Virus record (IMG/VR): IMGVR_UViG_3300007517_000005
Location: 1 to 64,000 of that record
Source of the DNA: a virus
DNA length: 64,000 bases
Reading direction: 5' to 3' (one strand)
Position numbers and translations under genes: made by a program
The notes under the pieces: model-generated
What the model was told of the DNA's origin: nothing
What the model saw: only the letters and a program-made list of their open reading frames with translations
Databases searched by the model: none
In this document: positions 59,969-64,000 of the stretch, piece after piece
Position numbering within the stretch: the first letter of the stretch is position 1
Layout of the letters: each line of letters opens with the position of its first letter

Positions 59969-60524
59969 ATGAGTAATAGATGGAAGACACCTATACATTT
60001 AGCAACGCTGTGAGTGTAGCGATTTAGAGTACTGGAATAACTTTATCCCATACGAGGATAAGGTAGCTGTACTCAATAGTAATACCAAGCAGGATCTAAT
60101 AAGAGCTATGGTAGATTACCAGTACAATACATTCTGCAGGGCCATGGAGAGGCAGATACCAGTGAGTCAACCCAGCGGTAAGGTAATACCCTACATAGGT
60201 TCATTCTGGAGGGATATAGAGTGGAGTAGTAGTCGTCAGACTGTGCGTGACGGTAGTAGCACTAATATACACATAGGAAGAATAGTAGAAGATGGTAATG
60301 AGCCTCCTGAACAAGGGTCGCCCTTCATAGGCTTCATGGCCAATAATAAGTGGGGGTACCCTGAACGTACACTCACTGCTGAGGAGAGGGCACATGTCAT
60401 CTCCCTATTATATACAGCCATGCTCTCTGATAATAAGGTTGTCAAGGCAGGTACACTACAACACTTATGGGAGTACATGCAGACGTTGAGTGTAGAGTAT
60501 GAGAAAGGGTACGGGCCCCAGTGA
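59969..60524 (+). pseudogene. Gene broken by a 21-bp family-B insertion
   Basis: ATG 59969 reads SNRWKTPIHL and hits TGA at 60011 within a family-B repeat (60002-60022, TTTA on both sides). After the repeat the protein continues in another frame, EYWNNFIPYEDKVAVLNSN, to TRAM.. and on to 60524 (…SVEYEKGYGPQ). Deleting the 21-bp unit plus one TTTA restores one frame of ~176 residues. The remaining frame from ATG 60108 (138 residues) could still be translated. No family recognised. Confidence 0.8.
60002..60022 (+). repeat. Family-B 21-bp repeat disrupting a gene
   Basis: GCAACGCT-GTG-AGTGTAGC-GA flanked by TTTA at 59998 and 60023, a 25-bp insertion that shifts the frame and adds a stop. Confidence 0.95.
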
Positions 60525-60527
60525 GAC

Positions 60528-60579
60528 GGCTAGGTTCTACTTCTTCTTCATACCCATGAGGACGAAGTAGAACCTAGCC
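60528..60579. terminator. 16-bp perfect inverted repeat between convergent genes
   Basis: GGCTAGGTTCTACTTC (60528) pairs with GAAGTAGAACCTAGCC (60564), loop 20 nt. It spans the end of the minus-strand gene, so it likely works as a bidirectional terminator. Confidence 0.65.
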
Positions 60580-60719
60580 TGCTGCCCCCTCAATCCTTTA
60601 TCCCCCCTATGTTTCTGTGCGTACTCTGCAACAGACATACCCGCTCCTTTAGCAGCCTTTGTGAGGGCACCGGGCCTCTTTACAGAATCCTTTATCGATA
60701 ACTTCTTCTTCTTAACCAT
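60537..60719 (-). CDS. Small basic protein (DUF5872-like)
   Basis: 60 residues from ATG 60719 (after GGGGATGTGATC): VKKKKLSIKDSVKRPGALTK, AAKGAGMSVAEYAQKHRGDK and QQARFYFVLMGMKKK. From memory this is a small conserved protein of phages and giant viruses (DUF5872-like), possibly nucleic-acid binding given its charge. Second of two minus-strand genes of this type. Confidence 0.7.
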   Translation of the reverse strand: MVKKKKLSIKDSVKRPGALTKAAKGAGMSVAEYAQKHRGDKGLRGQQARFYFVLMGMKKK

Positions 60720-60759
60720 GATCACATCCCCTATCACAAATGAGTACATACAGACTTAC

Positions 60760-61182
60760 ATGAGTGCCAACCCCTTATATGTACTAGAGACAGATTGCTG
60801 TCATGTAAGCACAGGCATTGGGGGCTGGCCCTCCGTTACCGCAACCAAAGAGAGGATATGTATACTACCACCTGAGCATACCTGGTTACTAGATATACAG
60901 GAAATGGGAATGTGCTGGGACTTCAAGGTACATATATTCCATTACGTTAATACAGCCGCAGGTGAGTCTATAACGGACTTACAGGTTCGTGATAACCCCC
61001 ATAGGTTCTACATCAATCACCACCATACCAGTCCCAATACACTCTATACAGTACTACCTATATTATTGTTTAATAGAGTAGAAGTGTTAAGTGCACACAA
61101 CCCTGCTGATATAATAATAATGAGCCGCACAAGTACATATAAACTACCACCCCTATTAGATATGAGTGACTCCCCATGGTAA
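60760..61182 (+). CDS. Hypothetical protein, tandem paralogue pair (copy 1)
   Basis: 140 residues from ATG 60760 (an earlier ATG at 60718 would overlap the divergent gene's start). LYVLETDCCHV, ILPPEHTWLLDIQ, FHYVNTAAGESITDLQ and HRFYI align with the next gene. No known family. Confidence 0.6.
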   Translation: MSANPLYVLETDCCHVSTGIGGWPSVTATKERICILPPEHTWLLDIQEMGMCWDFKVHIFHYVNTAAGESITDLQVRDNPHRFYINHHHTSPNTLYTVLPILLFNRVEVLSAHNPADIIIMSRTSTYKLPPLLDMSDSPW

Positions 61183-61196
61183 GTATAAGTAACACA

Positions 61197-61523
61197 ATGA
61201 ATAATACAGCGGCCCTACAGACCCCATCTGACCTATACGTAATAGATATCCAATATAAGTATGTGGGAGACGATAAGGTATACAGCGGTAAGATAGCAGT
61301 ACTACCACCTGCATATAGATGGTTACTAGATGCCGATACACGGGTACACCCCATACCAGAACAATGGTCTACCTTTGATAAGACCATATACCATTACGTG
61401 GATGTGGCATTGGGTGAGAACCTCATGCAATTAATACACATGAATAACGCACATGGATTCTACATCGTGGGTAATGCACGGGCCCATATCTTAACAACAT
61501 ACATAAAGGAGATGAGTATATGA
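61197..61523 (+). CDS. Hypothetical protein, tandem paralogue pair (copy 2)
   Basis: 108 residues from ATG 61197. LYVIDIQYKYV, VLPPAYRWLLDAD, YHYVDVALGENLMQLI and HGFYI match copy 1, about 30% identity over 85 residues by eye. Ends with ATGA overlap. Confidence 0.6.
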   Translation: MNNTAALQTPSDLYVIDIQYKYVGDDKVYSGKIAVLPPAYRWLLDADTRVHPIPEQWSTFDKTIYHYVDVALGENLMQLIHMNNAHGFYIVGNARAHILTTYIKEMSI

Positions 61524-61762
61524 GTACAGGTGCACGGCACGTCCCTGATGCAGGTAATGACATAGAGTATGCAGTACATAATGTACTAGGTAGGGTGCGG
61601 CATAAGGCACTTGAGCTAGTGCTACACAAACATGATAATAATCCAGAGATAACTATAGACGAGGTAGAACGAGAAGCTGAGGAGATAGTAGAGTTATGGG
61701 TAAGGGATAATATGGTGGTGAGGGTGAATCCCATCAACAATACACCTAAAGAGGTTACATGA
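61520..61762 (+). CDS. Small hypothetical protein
   Basis: 80 residues, ATGA-overlapped at both ends. The helix GRVRHKALELVLHKHDNN and following EEIVELWVRDN resemble the next gene's ARIRGKAYYTALLK and EATALIDKWERKG, so the two are probable paralogues. Function unknown. Confidence 0.6.
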   Translation: MSTGARHVPDAGNDIEYAVHNVLGRVRHKALELVLHKHDNNPEITIDEVEREAEEIVELWVRDNMVVRVNPINNTPKEVT

Positions 61763-62034
61763 GTGATTCAGAACATCTAAGAGATATATTCGCACGTATA
61801 CGGGGTAAGGCGTATTATACCGCTTTACTTAAGACGATGAACAGATACACCGGGCCGTTAACTCCTGAGTTAGGAGATATCATAGTAGAGGAAGCGACAG
61901 CCTTAATTGATAAGTGGGAGCGTAAGGGAGTGTTCAAGGATAACATTACGGTCAGTGTAAGTAAAGAGTCGGGCCCCAAACACATAGATATAAGCATAGG
62001 GATATCAAATATAACAATACCGACTGACCGTTAA
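61759..62034 (+). CDS. Small hypothetical protein, paralogue of the previous
   Basis: 91 residues, helical N-terminus and a C-terminal beta strand (ITVSVSKESGPKHIDISIGI). Starts in the ATGA of the preceding gene. Function unknown. Confidence 0.6.
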   Translation: MSDSEHLRDIFARIRGKAYYTALLKTMNRYTGPLTPELGDIIVEEATALIDKWERKGVFKDNITVSVSKESGPKHIDISIGISNITIPTDR

Positions 62035-62130
62035 ACGTAAGGTCAGTGGATAATATACAGGTACTCCCTGAGCTTAGCTAAATCGTGGTATATGCCACCT
62101 ACCTCTGAGGGATATATATACATGTAGGTA

Positions 62131-62143
62131 CCCCCCCCCCCCC
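62131..62143 (+). repeat. Homopolymer tract of 13 C
   Basis: Thirteen C in a row in the 155-bp gap 62035-62189. Apart from short palindromic bits (GGTATATGCCACC) nothing else is seen there. Confidence 0.95.
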
Positions 62144-62189
62144 TGCTGTATGTAGGCCACGCTGGTATATCATCCCACTGAGGTAGTAT

Positions 62190-62570
62190 ATGAATCTAGA
62201 CAGAGTAATCAGTACGTTGAAGAGGTTCATTGGTGATGCCAATGAGTCTACCTACACACAGGTAGGCAGCATATGGTTATCGCACCACGATCGTTGTCAC
62301 TTAGAAGTGGCCGCCCTCCCTGCCTTACCCATGGGCGGAGTGATGGTCACTGGTATTGCAGGTGTCTGCGTACCAGAGTTTGGTAATCAAGAGTGTACTC
62401 CCAAGTACAGTGGTCTGTACGATGAGTGCAGAGTGGCTATTCATCAGGCATTGGTGTATCCATCCCCATGTGGATACCTTCGACTATTTAAATGGTACCT
62501 CTGGATGATGTCCAGAGGTATCAATCCTATCAGTACTGTAATGGTACACAAAGGAATGTTATGTTCATAA
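62190..62570 (+). CDS. Hypothetical protein
   Basis: 126 residues after GAGGTAGTAT-ATG. LDRVISTLKRFIGDANESTY at the start, a Gly/Val/Cys-rich middle and a Trp-rich helix later. No family recognised; overlaps the next start by 10 bp. Confidence 0.6.
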   Translation: MNLDRVISTLKRFIGDANESTYTQVGSIWLSHHDRCHLEVAALPALPMGGVMVTGIAGVCVPEFGNQECTPKYSGLYDECRVAIHQALVYPSPCGYLRLFKWYLWMMSRGINPISTVMVHKGMLCS

Positions 62571-62752
62571 TCAAGAGTGTAGGCTTAGTTATAGGAGTAT
62601 GTGTTGGTTTGTACCTCACATACTCCTTGAAAGTATATCTGGGTATCAATCTAGATATAGCAGGGGATGAGCACTTCCCTTCAGTCATTGAGAGGAAGTC
62701 TCACGGAGTGATTAAATGTAGATGGTTCCCCAACCATCACCATTGTAAGTAG
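62561..62752 (+). CDS. Small membrane protein
   Basis: 63 residues from ATG 62561. VGLVIGVCVGLYLTYSL is a single transmembrane segment near the N-terminus, followed by a short polar domain ending CRWFPNHHHCK. Function unknown. Confidence 0.6.
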   Translation: MFIIKSVGLVIGVCVGLYLTYSLKVYLGINLDIAGDEHFPSVIERKSHGVIKCRWFPNHHHCK

Positions 62753-62760
62753 TAATATAG

Positions 62761-62787
62761 TAGGCCCTACCCATGGGCCTATTATTG
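62761..62787 (+). terminator. Terminator-like hairpin, copy 1
   Basis: TAGGCCC-TACCCAT-GGGCCTA followed by TTATTGT. The same ~30-bp block recurs at 63445. Confidence 0.65.
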
Positions 62788-62807
62788 TACTCTATCAATT
62801 TAGTCCC

Positions 62808-63422
62808 ATGTTAGTATTAGCTCTGTCTGTTGTCTCCGTGGTATGTGTGGTATCTATTGTATCAGTCGTGTATTTGTACCAACAAGTACAGTCGATGAAA
62901 GCTCAATTGGTGGCAGCACACACCAATACCTCGTTCGATTGTCTCACTCGCACTGGTGTGCGGGTCACGTGGAAGGGCGGTCGGCAGGGATTGATCTTTA
63001 TGGATCTAGATCACATGCACGGCTTGAATAGCCTCCTAGGTTATGCACAAGTAGATGCACTGATCCACCGCGCCCTTGCTACCTTGCGTAGCACCGATGC
63101 AGTATCATCGATCGGGCAATGGATGAGTGGTGATGAGTTCATCATCACCTGCTTTGCAGGTGAGGAAGTGGGTCTCGCCACGCGGCTGCGTGGTGTCATG
63201 AGTGATATCACTCAAGAGTTACGGATGGATTCATCCATCCAAGCTAAGCATGCAGAGTTACTGGCTACGGATGCTCGGTATGGCATGTCAGCACCTACGT
63301 TTGCAGCCACCTATGGCTGTGTCACCACAGTGACAGGTGCATCACTAGAAACAGAGGTGAACCGCGCCTCTTTTAAGGTACAGGCTGCAAAGGCCGCCAA
63401 TGATCGTGGAACTGTAAACTAG
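62808..63422 (+). CDS. Membrane-anchored GGDEF-domain protein
   Basis: 204 residues. Residues 1-25 are one hydrophobic segment (LVLALSVVSVVCVVSIVSVV). Residues ~43-200 form a GGDEF domain: FDCLTRTGVR, IFMDLDHMHGLNSLLGY (metal-binding Asp66/Asp68), GQWMSGDEFII (SGDEF in place of GGDEF) and a C-terminal RASFKVQAAKAANDR helix. Diguanylate cyclases with SGDEF can be active. c-di-GMP or another cyclic dinucleotide made by a phage could change host behaviour; that is inference. Base composition is a little richer in G+C than neighbours. Confidence 0.8.
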   Translation: MLVLALSVVSVVCVVSIVSVVYLYQQVQSMKAQLVAAHTNTSFDCLTRTGVRVTWKGGRQGLIFMDLDHMHGLNSLLGYAQVDALIHRALATLRSTDAVSSIGQWMSGDEFIITCFAGEEVGLATRLRGVMSDITQELRMDSSIQAKHAELLATDARYGMSAPTFAATYGCVTTVTGASLETEVNRASFKVQAAKAANDRGTVN

Positions 63423-63444
63423 GCTCTGTATATTTATCTAGTAG

Positions 63445-63470
63445 TAGGCCCTACCCATGGGCCTATTATT
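63445..63470 (+). terminator. Terminator-like hairpin, copy 2
   Basis: TAGGCCC-TACCCAT-GGGCCTA followed by TTATTGTAC, identical to copy 1 at 62761. It isolates the GGDEF gene from the next one. Confidence 0.65.
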
Positions 63471-63493
63471 GTACATACTCAAAGGATAAAGAT

Positions 63494-64000
63494 CATGACT
63501 AACTCTAACTTCGATTACGTAAACAACTACACTCCCGAAGTGGGTGTAGCAATGGACTACTACGCAGCGTCACTGGGTGAGATGTTTGCAGCAGAAGAAG
63601 CATTAAATGTCGCCAAAGAAGCAGAAGAAACAGCATTAGCAGAAGCTGATGCAGCCTCACTACTCAATCACACACAAGAAGAATATCAGTACTACCACCG
63701 TACAGTGGTAGCATTGTGTGCAGCAGAAGATGCAACCTCTGCCGCCCGTACAAACTACGATGCTGCGTGTGCAGCATGTCTAATTCAATTAGACAATCTC
63801 TTAGCCGCAGAGGCAGCAGTATTGTACAACTTATACTGGGACGCCCAGTTAACGGTGTACGCTGCTGAAGAAGCAGAAGAAGCTGCATTAGCAGAAGCTG
63901 ATGCAGCGTCCTTACTAGATCACACGCGCGAAGAGTATCAGTATTATCAACAGACAGTAGTAAAACTACGCACTGCGGAGGAGGCTGTGATAGCAGCCTG
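63494..64000 (+). CDS. Ala/Glu-rich repeat protein, partial
   Basis: 169 codons from ATG 63494 (AAGGATAAAGATC upstream), open at the right edge. Composed of ~84-residue repeats: ALAEADAASLLNHTQEEYQY and ALAEADAASLLDHTREEYQY are 252 bp apart. Predicted long coiled coil with hydrophobic Ala/Leu and charged Glu positions. Could be a fibre or scaffold-like protein; no family recognised. Confidence 0.75.

Overview
The window reads as part of the genome of a large contractile-tailed (myovirus-type) bacteriophage. Direct evidence is a tail sheath, tail tube, gp25-like and J-like baseplate proteins, a gp5/gp27-type hub and spike, a PAAR tip, a HK97-type capsid protein, a Mu gpI-like protease/scaffold and a Mu gp29-like portal, all packed on the minus strand. 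A cyanobacterial host, probably filamentous, is an inference. It rests on a truncated HigA/XRE protein of cyanobacterial style, a decayed IS607-type transposon relic, and several families of 20-28 bp palindromic repeats resembling the 'small dispersed repeats' known from filamentous cyanobacteria. No photosynthesis gene or other diagnostic host gene is visible.

Layout: positions 1-43600 form a late (virion) block transcribed right to left. From its right end it encodes a small baseplate set with a PAAR spike tip (41265-43597), a giant 3895-residue protein (28340-40027), a tail-assembly chaperone pair with a -1 frameshift site (27307-28190), portal, a fibre-like protein, protease/scaffold, major capsid protein, head/neck proteins, sheath and tube (13535-27221). 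Then come hub, spike and four cell-wall-degrading genes (6593-12948), and the baseplate (1-6592). Small plus-strand genes (650, 12971 macro domain, 24260 SWIM zinc finger, 40066, 40741) sit in this block like morons, most of them beside repeat insertions.

At 43598-43699 the direction switches. Positions 43700-64000 form an accessory region mostly on the plus strand: nucleotidyltransferase (frameshifted), SNase-like and PD-(D/E)XK-like nucleases, a DUF2135-like protein, truncated HigA, IS607 relic, HNH nuclease, many short genes overlapping by ATGA, a P-loop protein, one tRNA-Asn(GTT), a membrane-anchored GGDEF protein and an Ala/Glu-rich repeat protein running off the right edge.

Three points stand out. 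(1) The giant protein has a phospholipase-D-type HKD region near its N-terminus and a DYDGD motif at residue ~2774, the signature of two-barrel RNA polymerases; it may be a virion-carried RNA polymerase fused to a PLD domain. (2) The spike protein carries a class-A beta-lactamase-like serine hydrolase domain (SxxK, SxN, KxG) behind a gp5-type OB fold, next to amidase, lysozyme-like and M23 genes. (3) Four families of 20-28 bp palindromes are dispersed through the window. Many copies are flanked by 4-bp direct repeats, one copy is nested inside another family, one visibly destroys a gene, and several add in-frame peptides to proteins. This looks like a live or recently live population of ultra-short mobile elements in a phage genome.
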